Both the position numbers and the translations under genes were made by a program. The notes beneath the pieces were generated by a model. That model saw only the letters and a list, made by a program, of their open reading frames with translations. It had not been told where the DNA came from and did not search any database. From contig NZ_OY780935.1 in NCBI RefSeq assembly GCF_963675965.1, forward strand, positions 3,584,501 through 3,648,500: DNA of 64,000 nucleotides, read 5' to 3'. How positions within the stretch are numbered: the first letter of the stretch is position 1; each line of letters begins with the position of its first letter. Positions 37,301 to 45,695 of this stretch are shown in pieces. This stretch comes from an uncultured Celeribacter sp. (GTDB lineage Bacteria > Pseudomonadota > Alphaproteobacteria > Rhodobacterales > Rhodobacteraceae).

Positions 37301-37519
37301 ATGGCTTTTGAGGCCCTGAAAGTCCAAGTGTACATGATTTTGGACGAAATCGCGGCACGCCCCGCGGATCGCCACATCCTGCAGGAAGAGCTGCGGGAAA
37401 AATTGTCCGAACTGAAGGCGCTGGGCCTGCCCCTGCCGGAGGATCTGGTGACGCTCGAGGCCGAGCTGGAGGACAGCAGCGCCGATGATCTCTATCCCAG
37501 GGAAAATCGGACCGGCTGA
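37301..37519 (+). CDS. Small helical protein of unknown function
   Basis: A 72-residue protein that is predicted to be almost all helix (HILQEELREKLSELKALG, then VTLEAELED) with an acidic tail. AAAGGAA precedes the ATG. It is the third gene below the FNR-type promoter. I recognise no family. Confidence 0.65.
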   Translation: MAFEALKVQVYMILDEIAARPADRHILQEELREKLSELKALGLPLPEDLVTLEAELEDSSADDLYPRENRTG

Positions 37520-37705
37520 AAAGCAACACCTGTCCATCTATGCACGCAGCTGTTTAGAAACCCCCCGTAAATATGGACCTTTTGCCCGGGTTTATCGTAT
37601 AATCTCCGCGTCGAAGCGCCTGTGCGACACATGTGCGGACGAAATAAAAAATGGCAGTGATGCCGGGCGCGCAGGCCTTGGCGCGTGCCCAAGGTTAGGT
37701 CAAGG

Positions 37706-39724
37706 ATGAACGCAGCAGACAGCGACCCTTCGCAGTTGGATACCGCCCTGCAGACGGTGAATGTCAGTCTTGACGGCCATTTGGCCTTGATCGCCTTGTC
37801 CCAGAAGGGGCAGGAGGCCGCACCGGTGGAGTGGCGCAATGGCCTGTCGGCGGCGCTGTCGCAGGTAGAGGTCGATCCGCAGGTGAACGCCCTTGTTGTT
37901 ACGATGAACTTTCCGGAAAGCGATCTTGCGGAAGAGCCGCAGGCGGAGGGTGCACCGAGCCTGCAGGATCTTTGCACGCAGTTGGAAGGAAGTTCAAAAC
38001 CCGTTGTGGCGGCTGTCATGGGGCGCAAGAGCGGCGTCAATCTGGCGCTGGCCATGGCGGCGCATTACCGGGTCATGGGGGCGCGGGCGCAGTTCGTGTC
38101 GCGGGATGTGATCGTTGGCGCTGTGCCAGATGGGGGGCTGACCCAGCGCGTGCCGCGTCTTTGCGGGGCTGCTGCTGCGCTTGATTTTCTGACAACTGGT
38201 CGCAGGCTGCCGGCGCAGGAAGCACAGGCGCTCGGTCTGGTCGATATGGTCGTGAAGCCGCCTGTGCGGGCGCGGGCCCGAGATTTTGCACGCGGGATCG
38301 TGGACGATGATCTGGGGCCGCGTCCGACGCGGGCGCGGGACGAAGGTCTGTGCGATCCTGTGGGCTACATGCAGGCGATTGCAAGCTGGCGCGCGCGGCT
38401 GGACCAACAGGGCCTTATGGCCCCTAAGCAGATCGTGGAATGCATTGAGGCGGCTTTAATGCTGCCCTTTGAGGCGGGGCTGGAACGCGAGGCGGTGGCG
38501 CGTGCCGACTGTTTGGCCTCGGCGCAGGCGACCGCTTTGCGCCATGCGCATCGGGCCGATGGATATAAATCATCCTTGCCTGCCAAATTCGATGTCGCAC
38601 CGCGTGCTACGGCGCGGATCGGGATTGTGGGAACAGGGCCTTTGGCGCAGGGCATTGCCATGGCGGCTCTGGAGAATGGTCTTGCGGTCAAGGTCCTTGG
38701 CGCCGATACCGCCGCGCTTGAGGTGGCTTTGGCAGCTATCGGAGAGCGTGACGCGCTGTCTGGCACCGAATCTGTCGAACAGTTTGCAGAGCTTGATCTG
38801 GTGCTCGACGCCAGCCAGTTCCCGCGCGATGCGCGCAAACGGATGTTGGCGCGGGTCGAGGAGTTCCTGCCGGAAGCGGTGCCGCTGCTAACGGCTACGG
38901 ATCGCGGGTTTGCGGTGCTGACGCATGATCTGGCCCATCCGGAACGCTGTGTTGGGCTGCATTTCTTCGCTCCGGCACAGAGCGTGCCGGTGGTGGAGCT
39001 GGTGCAATGGCCCGAGGTGAGCGCTCAGGCGCTCTCGGATGCCTATCATTTCGCAGTGAAGCTCGGGAAACAGCCGGTGATTGTCGCGCCGCGCGACGGT
39101 TTGATCGGGACTGCGGTGCAGGCGGCTGGCTGGACGGCGGTCGATATTCTGTTGCTGATGGGGGTCACCCCGGCGCGCATTGATCAGGTGATGCGGGACT
39201 ATGGGTTTGCCATGGGGCCCTGCGAGATCATGGATGCGCTCGGTTTGGCGCATGTGCCCGGGGCTGTGTTTCAATTTCTGGCGAATGTGGGGCGTGGCGG
39301 TCGGGCAAACGGCGGCGGGCTCTATGACTATATCGATGGGCAACGGGACGGCGATGCGACAGCCAAGGCGCTGATTGACGACCTGCGCCGCAAGGGCGGG
39401 CTGCCCAAGATCGCTTTCGAGGACACGGAGATCGCCGAACGGATCATTCTTGCACAGGCCAATCTGGGCGCCAGATTGCTGGAGCAGAGGGTAGTACGTG
39501 CTCCTATCGAGATCGATCTGGTGATGCTGCGCGCCAAGGGTTTTCCGCGTCATCGTGGAGGTCCGATGCAGGCCGCCGATGCCGTGGGGCTGCTGCACGC
39601 AGAACGCGCGCTGCGCCGATTTTCCGAGGCCGCTCCGGATATTTGGGCCCCCGTGGCGCTCTGGCATGAGTTGCTGAAAAACGGTGATTCTTTCGCGGAT
39701 CTCAATGCCGCAGAAAAAAGCTAG
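37706..39724 (+). CDS. Two-domain enoyl-CoA hydratase/3-hydroxyacyl-CoA dehydrogenase-like protein, hydratase half degenerate
   Basis: A 672-residue protein with the order crotonase domain, NAD-binding dehydrogenase domain, C-terminal dehydrogenase domains, as in peroxisomal-type bifunctional enzymes and FadB/FadJ. In the crotonase half the two catalytic glutamates are A114 and D134, with the correct 20-residue spacing, and the GGG of the oxyanion loop is GVN. In the dehydrogenase half the dyad H419 and E431 is kept, but the conserved Asn 50 residues later is T469 and HFFNP is HFFAP. Hydration is therefore doubtful; dehydrogenation is possible. It stands alone, not in a fad operon. Confidence 0.8.
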   Translation: MNAADSDPSQLDTALQTVNVSLDGHLALIALSQKGQEAAPVEWRNGLSAALSQVEVDPQVNALVVTMNFPESDLAEEPQAEGAPSLQDLCTQLEGSSKPVVAAVMGRKSGVNLALAMAAHYRVMGARAQFVSRDVIVGAVPDGGLTQRVPRLCGAAAALDFLTTGRRLPAQEAQALGLVDMVVKPPVRARARDFARGIVDDDLGPRPTRARDEGLCDPVGYMQAIASWRARLDQQGLMAPKQIVECIEAALMLPFEAGLEREAVARADCLASAQATALRHAHRADGYKSSLPAKFDVAPRATARIGIVGTGPLAQGIAMAALENGLAVKVLGADTAALEVALAAIGERDALSGTESVEQFAELDLVLDASQFPRDARKRMLARVEEFLPEAVPLLTATDRGFAVLTHDLAHPERCVGLHFFAPAQSVPVVELVQWPEVSAQALSDAYHFAVKLGKQPVIVAPRDGLIGTAVQAAGWTAVDILLLMGVTPARIDQVMRDYGFAMGPCEIMDALGLAHVPGAVFQFLANVGRGGRANGGGLYDYIDGQRDGDATAKALIDDLRRKGGLPKIAFEDTEIAERIILAQANLGARLLEQRVVRAPIEIDLVMLRAKGFPRHRGGPMQAADAVGLLHAERALRRFSEAAPDIWAPVALWHELLKNGDSFADLNAAEKS

Positions 39725-39826
39725 TTTTTTCGCGGCGTTTTTCACGCCTTTTTTGATCTTAAATTATTGATAATAAACAATGAAATATTCATCTTTTCAA
39801 TGTCAATATGCTGCGCCTGCACAGGG

Positions 39827-39840
39827 TTGATCGAGATCAA
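39827..39840 (+). promoter_or_regulatory. FNR/FnrL box, perfect consensus
   Basis: TTGATCGAGATCAA is an exact match to TTGATnnnnATCAA. A possible -10 (TATCCAAT region, about 39863) would put a start near 39875. It is 426 bases before the transporter start. Confidence 0.7.
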
Positions 39841-40192
39841 AGTTTTTGACCCATTGCTCACCTATCCAATGTCTTGAGCGCAGGGACATGTCCGCAGTCA
39901 GACATCCGGCCCTGCATTCCTCCCGCGGGTACTCCTTCCGATCGCCCGCGATGTATCCTGCCTTTTGTGCGTGGGCAGAATACTTTACTGGCGCTGCAGG
40001 GTTGCGTTTCTCCTGCGGCGCCTTCTTTTTTCTCCGCCTTAGATCGCTCTTCCGCTGTCATTCCGACGTTACTTCGGCGCGCTAGAGCCGCGCGTAAAGG
40101 TGAAGATCTGCGCACAACCCTACTGTATACAAATGTTTTTATGTTAGAGGCGATGCGCATCCCTTGCATTGCCGCTATGCAATGACGCAGGT

Positions 40193-40206
40193 TTGATGCA
40201 AGTCAC
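40193..40206 (+). promoter_or_regulatory. Degenerate FNR-like box close to the transporter
   Basis: TTGATGCAAGTCAC has one perfect half-site and three of five positions in the other. It is centred 66 bases before the transporter ATG, which fits an activator site about 41 bases before a start near 40241. Confidence 0.4.
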
Positions 40207-40265
40207 TTACTTCCTGACAGCTCGGGCGCATGTTCGCGCTGACTGTCTCTGCAAAGGTTGGTCTC

Positions 40266-41957
40266 ATGTCTTTCTTACTGTCGCTGTCTGACGTCGCCGT
40301 CACCACATTGGCCATCGCCCTTGCGGGGGCCTTCGGATTGCTTTTGGGAAAATTGCAGTTCCGCAAGATCGGATTGGGGATCGGCGGGGTGCTGTTCTCC
40401 GGGATCTTTGTCGGGCATTTCGCCGCTCAGGCAGGGGTGGAGTTCGACGATGCGGTGATGCATTTCACCCGCGAACTCGGGCTGATCCTGTTCGTCTACA
40501 CAATTGGCATTCAGGTGGGGCCGAGCTTTTTTGCGTCCTTCGCCAAATCCGGGCTGCGTTTCAACATCGCAGCGGTCGGCATCGTGTTGGGCGGTGTGAT
40601 TATGACACTGCTGGTCTATACGGTCTTCGACCTGCCTCTGCCGGTGCTGGTCGGTGTCATGTCCGGGGCAGTGACCAACACACCGGGACTGGGCGCTGCG
40701 CAACAGGTTCTGGGCGACGCAGGTTTTGCGCCGCAGGACGTGGCCGAGGCGGGCATGGGCTATGCCATGGCCTATCCCTTCGGCATTCTGGGGATCCTGA
40801 GCTCGATGTTTATCATCCGTTTCTTCTTTCGCATCGTGCTGGCGCGTGAAGAAGAAGACTACCGGCGCGAAACCCGCAGTGGCGAAGCCTCTTTGCCGGT
40901 CGTCAATCTGGAAGTCACCAATCCCAATCTTGATGGTGTGCGTCTGGGCGATGTCCCCGATCTGTTCGATCAGGGGGTCGTCGCCTCGCGCATGAAAAAG
41001 GGCGATGAGCTTCTGGTGCCGACGCGCGAGACGCTGATCCATCTTGGCGATCGGCTGCACGTCGTGGGACCGGCCGAGAAGCTCGCGGCGATGAAGCTGA
41101 TCCTGGGGCGCGAAACCGACGCGCCGCTGACCACCAAGGGGTCGCGCCTGACATGGACGCGGATCGTCGTGACCAAGGAAAAAGTTCTGGGCAAATCCCT
41201 GCGCGAACTGGCGCTGGTCGAAGATCGTGGGGTGACGATTTCGCGCATCCTGCGGGCCGGGATGGAAATCCCGGCGCAGGCGGGAACGCCGTTGGCCTTT
41301 GGCGATACACTGACCGTTGTGGGCGCGAAAGAGGACATCGATGCCGTTGCTGCGGAACTGGGCAATGAACAGTCCCGCCTTCAAGAGGTGCAATTCCCGG
41401 CGCTGTTTTTCGGCATCGCTCTGGGCGTTCTGTTGGGCTCGATCCCCTTGGCCGTGCCCGGTCTGCCTGCGCCGCTCAAACTCGGGCTGGCCGGCGGACC
41501 GCTCATGGCCGCGATTGTGCTGGGGCGTCTGGGCCACTGGGGGCCGTTCACATGGTACATCCCGCCCGCCGCAAACCATGCGCTGCGGGAATTTGGAATC
41601 GTGCTGTTTCTGGCGGTTGTCGGCATCGTTGCAGGTAACGGGTTCTTTGACACGCTGATCCATGGCGATGGTGTGAAATGGATGGGCTATGGCATCCTGA
41701 TCACGCTGGTGCCGCTCATTGTGGTGGGCTTCATCGCGCGGATCTTTGCCCGGTTCAACTACCTCAGCCTCTGTGGCGTTCTGGCCGGTTCGATGACCGA
41801 TCCGCCCGCCTTGGCCTTCGCGGTGGCTATGAGCCCAACTGGCGCGGCCTCTGTCGCTTATGTGTCGGTCTACCCGCTGGTCATGTTCCTGCGCATTCTC
41901 GCGCCGCAGGTTCTGATCCTGGTCCTGCTGGCCGGGAGTGGCGGTGCCGGTTTCTAA
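40266..41957 (+). CDS. YidE/AspT-type transporter (aspartate:alanine exchanger family) with two RCK_C domains
   Basis: A 563-residue inner-membrane protein. Five or six helices at each end flank a cytoplasmic region (about residues 205-375) with two TrkA-C/RCK_C modules. The duplicated AspT motif is visible as MSGAVTNTPGLGA and LAGSMTDPPALAF. E. coli relatives YidE and YbjL have no firm substrate, while AspT exchanges aspartate and alanine. Two FNR-like boxes upstream point to induction at low oxygen. The C-terminus overlaps the convergent methyltransferase gene by 4 bases. Confidence 0.85.
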   Translation: MSFLLSLSDVAVTTLAIALAGAFGLLLGKLQFRKIGLGIGGVLFSGIFVGHFAAQAGVEFDDAVMHFTRELGLILFVYTIGIQVGPSFFASFAKSGLRFNIAAVGIVLGGVIMTLLVYTVFDLPLPVLVGVMSGAVTNTPGLGAAQQVLGDAGFAPQDVAEAGMGYAMAYPFGILGILSSMFIIRFFFRIVLAREEEDYRRETRSGEASLPVVNLEVTNPNLDGVRLGDVPDLFDQGVVASRMKKGDELLVPTRETLIHLGDRLHVVGPAEKLAAMKLILGRETDAPLTTKGSRLTWTRIVVTKEKVLGKSLRELALVEDRGVTISRILRAGMEIPAQAGTPLAFGDTLTVVGAKEDIDAVAAELGNEQSRLQEVQFPALFFGIALGVLLGSIPLAVPGLPAPLKLGLAGGPLMAAIVLGRLGHWGPFTWYIPPAANHALREFGIVLFLAVVGIVAGNGFFDTLIHGDGVKWMGYGILITLVPLIVVGFIARIFARFNYLSLCGVLAGSMTDPPALAFAVAMSPTGAASVAYVSVYPLVMFLRILAPQVLILVLLAGSGGAGF

Positions 41958-42553
41958 CCAGGTTTGCGGGCAATGAAATCAATGAGGGCTGACTGTCCGA
42001 CATGGGCGCAGCCCTCATTGACCTGCTGTTCATAGGCGTGGTTTTCTAGGATCTCATAGTCGCGAAACGCCCCTGCGAGCAGCTCTTGAGTATAGAGGTT
42101 TTCGACCTTGCCCGGTCCGCCCGTGCCATAATCGATCTGTTTCGGTGTGTAGCCATGCAGCATCAACAGCCCGGCGGGGGCGAGCGCACGGTCGAACTCC
42201 TTGAACAACTGGCTTCGGCGCGCGGGGGCGACGAACTGGATGAAAACCCCGACGATCACGTCAAAGGGCTGTTCCCAGTCCCAGTCGTCAATTCCGGCCT
42301 GCACCGAGAGAACTGAGACCCCGCGTGAACCGGCGAGTCTGCGGGCTTTTGCCAGTCCCGGCGCGGAAGGGTCGAATGCGGTGACATCAAGCCCCCGTTC
42401 CGCAAGCCAGACCGAGTTGCGCCCTTCGCCGTCGGCGACGCAGAGGGCGCGTCCTGTGGTTGGCAGCCAGTCGGCGTGACGGGGCAGGAAAGCCGCAGGG
42501 GTGGTGCCAAAGACATAGTCCTCACGATCGTAGCGCTGATCCCAGAAGCTCAT
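41954..42553 (-). CDS. Class I SAM-dependent methyltransferase, TehB-like
   Basis: A 199-residue methyltransferase. The SAM-binding motif I is modified to ALCVADGEGRNSVWLAERG, followed by VTAFDPSAPGLAKAR and a Gly/Leu-rich core (ALAPAGLLMLHGYTPKQ). This group is close to TehB and small thiopurine-type methyltransferases. The target is unknown. It lies between infC and the transporter on the strand of infC. Confidence 0.8.
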   Translation of the reverse strand: MSFWDQRYDREDYVFGTTPAAFLPRHADWLPTTGRALCVADGEGRNSVWLAERGLDVTAFDPSAPGLAKARRLAGSRGVSVLSVQAGIDDWDWEQPFDVIVGVFIQFVAPARRSQLFKEFDRALAPAGLLMLHGYTPKQIDYGTGGPGKVENLYTQELLAGAFRDYEILENHAYEQQVNEGCAHVGQSALIDFIARKPG

Positions 42554-42604
42554 TCGTCACTCTCCGTTTTTGCGATGCGTCCAAGGCCAAAGCGCAGGCG
42601 CATG

Positions 42605-42640
42605 AAAAAGCCCCCGACGCGCAAACGCCGGGGGCCTGAA
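42605..42640 (-). terminator. Terminator of infC
   Basis: GCCCCCG (42610-42616) pairs with CGGGGGC (42629-42635), with an inner GCG/CGC. On the minus strand the stem is followed by TTTTTC. Confidence 0.75.
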
Positions 42641-42659
42641 AAATTGTCGTTTGGCCCAA

Positions 42660-43211
42660 TCAGGCCTTTTGCGGAAGCGGGCCGATCATCATGATCATCT
42701 GACGGCCTTCCATCTTCGGCATGTTTTCAACCTTGCCGATTTCCTTGGTGTCTTCGGCAACGCGTTCCAGAAGCTGACGACCCAGATCCTGGTGCGCCAT
42801 CTCACGACCGCGGAAGCGCAGGGTCACCTTCACCTTGTCGCCGTTTTCAAGGAATTTGACGACGTTGCGCATTTTGACTTCATAGTCATGCGTGTCGGTG
42901 CCGGGGCGGAATTTGACTTCCTTGATCTCGATGATCTTTTGCTTCTTACGCGCCTCGGATTCCCGCTTTTGCTGTTCGTATTTGAACTTACCGTAGTCCA
43001 TGATCTTACAGACCGGCGGCGTGGCATTGGGAGAGATCTCCACGAGGTCGAGACCTGCTTCGATTGCGAGATCGAGCGCACGACGCGGTGATACGACACC
43101 GATATTTTCGCCCTCTGCGCCGATCAGGCGGATTTCCGGCGCGCGGATGCGTTCGTTGGTACGCGGTCCGGTGTCGCGGGTCGGCGGGGCATTATGCGGT
43201 CTGCGGGCTAT
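42660..43211 (-). CDS. infC: Translation initiation factor IF-3, apparent AUA start codon
   Basis: A 183-residue factor that binds the 30S subunit and checks initiator tRNA and start codons. The conserved core [29 protein letters not shown] is intact. Homology continues upstream of the first ATG (43043) through [20 protein letters not shown] back to ARRPHNAPP. An in-frame TAG at 43223-43221 closes the frame, and the only start-like codon is ATA at 43211-43209, six bases after GGAG. E. coli infC uses AUU so that IF-3 represses its own translation; the AUA here suggests the same control. Confidence 0.92.
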   Translation of the reverse strand: MARRPHNAPPTRDTGPRTNERIRAPEIRLIGAEGENIGVVSPRRALDLAIEAGLDLVEISPNATPPVCKIMDYGKFKYEQQKRESEARKKQKIIEIKEVKFRPGTDTHDYEVKMRNVVKFLENGDKVKVTLRFRGREMAHQDLGRQLLERVAEDTKEIGKVENMPKMEGRQMIMMIGPLPQKA

Positions 43212-43405
43212 GGGAAGCTCCTATCAGCTGTTTCAATCATGTCTGCGGGAAAATAGGGCGAATGCCGCCGGCTTTCAACCCAATTTCGGCGGGTTATCGC
43301 AACGGGGAAAATCTGAGCGAGGTGCCCCTTTTATTTGCAGAGGCGAGGTGCCATATCCTGCTTCATCCAGAGGGAGACATCCTCTAATTCGGGAAGGACA
43401 ACAAC

Positions 43406-44197
43406 ATGACCAAATCTATTGTAACCGGGGCTCTGATCGCGGGTCTCGCATTTTCGCTTGCTGCCTGTAAGGAAGAGGACAAGGCGGCTGAAACCACCAC
43501 GGAAACGACTTCGGCTGTTGAGCAGGCTGGTGAAGCTGTGAGTGAAACGGTCTCCGAGGCCACCGATGCCGTGACTGAAGCTGCCGGCGACGCGGTCGAA
43601 GCGGCCACCGATGCAGCCTCTGACGCTGCCGATGCCGCGGGTGATGCGGTTGACGCTGCCACCGACGCGGTGAGCGATGCCGCTGAAGGCGCCATGGATG
43701 CCGCGTCGGATGCTGCCGAAGGCGCAGTAGATGCGGCTGGTGAAGCGGTCGAAGCTGCTGAAGAGGCTGCCGATGCGGCGGCTGATGCTGTCACCGGTGA
43801 AGCTGCCGACACGACGGACGCTGCGACTTCCTCTGCCGAAGAGGCTGCATCTGATGCGGCTGACACGGCCGAAGCCATGGCCGACACCGCCAATGAAGCC
43901 GCTGCCGAAGCCGTTGAAGCGACCACAGATGCCGCAGAATCTGGTGCAGATTCTGCCGCTGACACCGCCACCGACGCCATGGATGCGGCGACAGATTCCG
44001 CCGCTGAGGCAGGCTCTTCTGACGCGCTGACCGTGGCCGGGTTCGATCTCGACGAAGCCACTGAAATTGTGAACTCCTCGTCGATGAGCGACACCGCGAA
44101 ATCCACGATCACCACGGCGATGAAGCAAGCAGCGGACAATCCGGAACTGCTGAAAGCGATTCTGGAAAATGCACGCTCGCTGCTGGCTGCGCAATAA
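43406..44197 (+). CDS. Alanine/aspartate-repeat lipoprotein, LEA-like
   Basis: A 263-residue protein. A signal ending in the lipobox LAAC (Cys 21) predicts a lipoprotein. Residues about 35-210 are an 11-residue-like repeat of Ala, Asp, Glu, Val and Thr (AADAVTDAAGDAVEAATDA style), predicted as long amphipathic helices. A distinct C-terminal domain of about 50 residues (LTVAGFDLDEATEIVNSSS ... LKAILENARSLLAAQ) is non-repetitive. The repeat resembles late-embryogenesis-abundant and some outer-membrane tether proteins. Function unknown; a perfect terminator follows. Confidence 0.75.
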   Translation: MTKSIVTGALIAGLAFSLAACKEEDKAAETTTETTSAVEQAGEAVSETVSEATDAVTEAAGDAVEAATDAASDAADAAGDAVDAATDAVSDAAEGAMDAASDAAEGAVDAAGEAVEAAEEAADAAADAVTGEAADTTDAATSSAEEAASDAADTAEAMADTANEAAAEAVEATTDAAESGADSAADTATDAMDAATDSAAEAGSSDALTVAGFDLDEATEIVNSSSMSDTAKSTITTAMKQAADNPELLKAILENARSLLAAQ

Positions 44198-44226
44198 GCC
44201 GCAGCGTACAGGCGAAAGCCACGATC

Positions 44227-44258
44227 AAGGCCGCATGGGAGACCATGCGGCCTTTTTA
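44227..44258 (+). terminator. Terminator of the repeat lipoprotein
   Basis: AAGGCCGCATGG (44227-44238) pairs with CCATGCGGCCTT (44243-44254), a perfect 12-bp stem with a GAGA tetraloop and a T-run. Confidence 0.9.
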
Positions 44259-44314
44259 TATGTCGGCTGTTTTGGCAGGTGGAGCGGGATCTGCTCCGGC
44301 CCTCAGCCTGTCAA

Positions 44315-44343
44315 AGCCCCCCTGTCCAATGGGCAGGGGGGCT
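44315..44343 (-). terminator. Terminator of fpr
   Basis: AGCCCCCCTG (44315-44324) pairs with CAGGGGGGCT (44334-44343). On the minus strand it is followed by TTGACAGG, a weak T-run, about 40 bases past the fpr stop. Confidence 0.6.
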
Positions 44344-44383
44344 CTCACTTTGATCTGTTCGATAGATCGGTCTGGGCCGCGTC

Positions 44384-45220
44384 TCAGTCGACGAAGGCCT
44401 TTTCGACAACATATTCCTTGGGTTCGGAATTGGCGCCTTCGCGCAGACCAAAACCGTCGAGAATGGCCATGATATCCTTATTGAACGCAAGGTTGCCGCA
44501 GACCATGCCGCGATCATCTTCGGGGCAGATCGGGTCAATGCCGAGGTCTTCGAACACCTTGCCGGAGCTCAGGTTGTCGGTGACCCGGCCCATGTGGTGG
44601 AAGTCTTCACGGGTCGTCGTCGGATAGTAGCGCAGCTTGCCATCCTCGATTTCCGATAGGATTTCATCGGATTTGATATGCTCGACAAGCTGGCGGCCAT
44701 ATTCCAGTTCGCTCACCTCGCGACAGGTGTGCATCAAGATGACCTCTTCGAATTTTTCATAGACCTCGGGTTCGCGCATCAGCGACGCGAAGGGCGCAAT
44801 GCCCGTCCCCGTGGCAAACATCCAAAGCCGTTTGCCCGGCAAAAGCGCATCGACGACCAGCGTGCCGACCGGTTTGGGGCGCAGGATGATTTCATCGCCG
44901 GGTTCGATATGCTGCAGTTTCGAGGTCAGCGGCCCATCGGGCACTTTGATCGAATAGAATTCCAGATGCTCTTCCCAAGAGGGCGAGGCAATCGAATAAG
45001 CGCGCAAAAGCGGCTTTTGCCGGCCGGTCTTGGGGTCGGGATCATTCATTAGCCCGATCATGACAAACTCGCCCGATCGGAACCGAAGCGTCTGCGGTCG
45101 TTCCACCTTGAAGGAAAACAGTCTCTCATTCCAATGTTTTACCTCGATGACCTTGGCAGCATCGGGCAGGGTGGGGACGGGTTTTGCTTGTACTTCAGTC
45201 ACTTCGCTCAGCTCGGTCAT
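44384..45220 (-). CDS. fpr: Ferredoxin--NADP reductase
   Basis: A 278-residue flavoenzyme passing electrons between NADPH and ferredoxin. FAD motif RAYSIASP, the GPLTSKLQH segment and the NADP site MFATGTGIAPFASL are visible; the C-terminus AFVD fits bacterial FPRs. It lies downstream of the cysI-cysH-DUF934 block on the same strand, so it probably supplies reduced ferredoxin for sulfite reduction, as no CysJ flavoprotein is present. Confidence 0.93.
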   Translation of the reverse strand: MTELSEVTEVQAKPVPTLPDAAKVIEVKHWNERLFSFKVERPQTLRFRSGEFVMIGLMNDPDPKTGRQKPLLRAYSIASPSWEEHLEFYSIKVPDGPLTSKLQHIEPGDEIILRPKPVGTLVVDALLPGKRLWMFATGTGIAPFASLMREPEVYEKFEEVILMHTCREVSELEYGRQLVEHIKSDEILSEIEDGKLRYYPTTTREDFHHMGRVTDNLSSGKVFEDLGIDPICPEDDRGMVCGNLAFNKDIMAILDGFGLREGANSEPKEYVVEKAFVD

Positions 45221-45320
45221 GATCTTTCTTGCGCCCTTTTAACGGATGGTGCAGATGCAGCTTTGATCCACATCAGGCTTGCGACGTCTTCGGGCGCGTG
45301 GTTCGCACCCTTTTGGCCCT

Positions 45321-45695
45321 TTATGCCTTGCGGCGCAAGCGCGACTGATAATCATGCGCCCGCCAATCTGCCCGGCGCAGCCATTGCATCTCGGGCTGGC
45401 GGGCGGCCAGATCGTCTTCGATTTCAACCTCGTCAAAGCCCGACCGGCGCGCCATGGCATACTGGTCTGCGATGACATGACCCTGCGCGCGCAGGCGACC
45501 CTGAAAGCCTTGCAGGCGCAACAGCCGCGCCAGTGTGAATCCACGTCCGTCGGAAAAAGACGGAAAGGCCACGCGGATCGCCGCAGCCCCGGCATATTGC
45601 GCGAGCGTTTCCGGCTCGGTGTCCGAGGGCAGATCCACCCACTCTCCGGGGAAGTCGTCAGCGGTGAACCCGGTGTCATTGATTACCACAGTCAT
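45321..45695 (-). CDS. DUF934 protein of the sulfite reduction operon
   Basis: A 124-residue soluble protein with FPSFSDGRGFTLARLLR and the C-terminal QPEMQWLRRADWRAHDYQSR, the DUF934 hallmarks. DUF934 genes almost always follow cysH or cysI in proteobacteria and are thought to assist sulfite reduction; the activity is unproven. It starts in an ATGA overlap with cysH (45692-45695); the longer frame to 45947 is the shadow of cysH. Confidence 0.87.
   Translation of the reverse strand: MTVVINDTGFTADDFPGEWVDLPSDTEPETLAQYAGAAAIRVAFPSFSDGRGFTLARLLRLQGFQGRLRAQGHVIADQYAMARRSGFDEVEIEDDLAARQPEMQWLRRADWRAHDYQSRLRRKA

Larger units (their letters stand above)
39725..40265. other. Long intergenic region with two FNR-like boxes
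   Basis: 541 bases without a convincing gene; frames such as 39874-40185 have no domain and poor codon use. The first 60 bases are AT-rich. FNR-like boxes lie at 39827-39840 and 40193-40206. CATTGC/GCAATG forms a small stem near 40167-40185. A small RNA starting below the first box is possible. Confidence 0.5.

Noticed and set aside
39858..40185. Frames of about 100 residues on both strands in the FNR-box leader
   Set aside because: No domain, no ribosome binding site, and both strands are equally open by chance.
43331..44194. Minus-strand Gly/Arg/Ser-rich frame resembling a repeat protein
   Set aside because: Mirror image of the Ala/Asp repeat lipoprotein; the repetitive DNA keeps several frames open.
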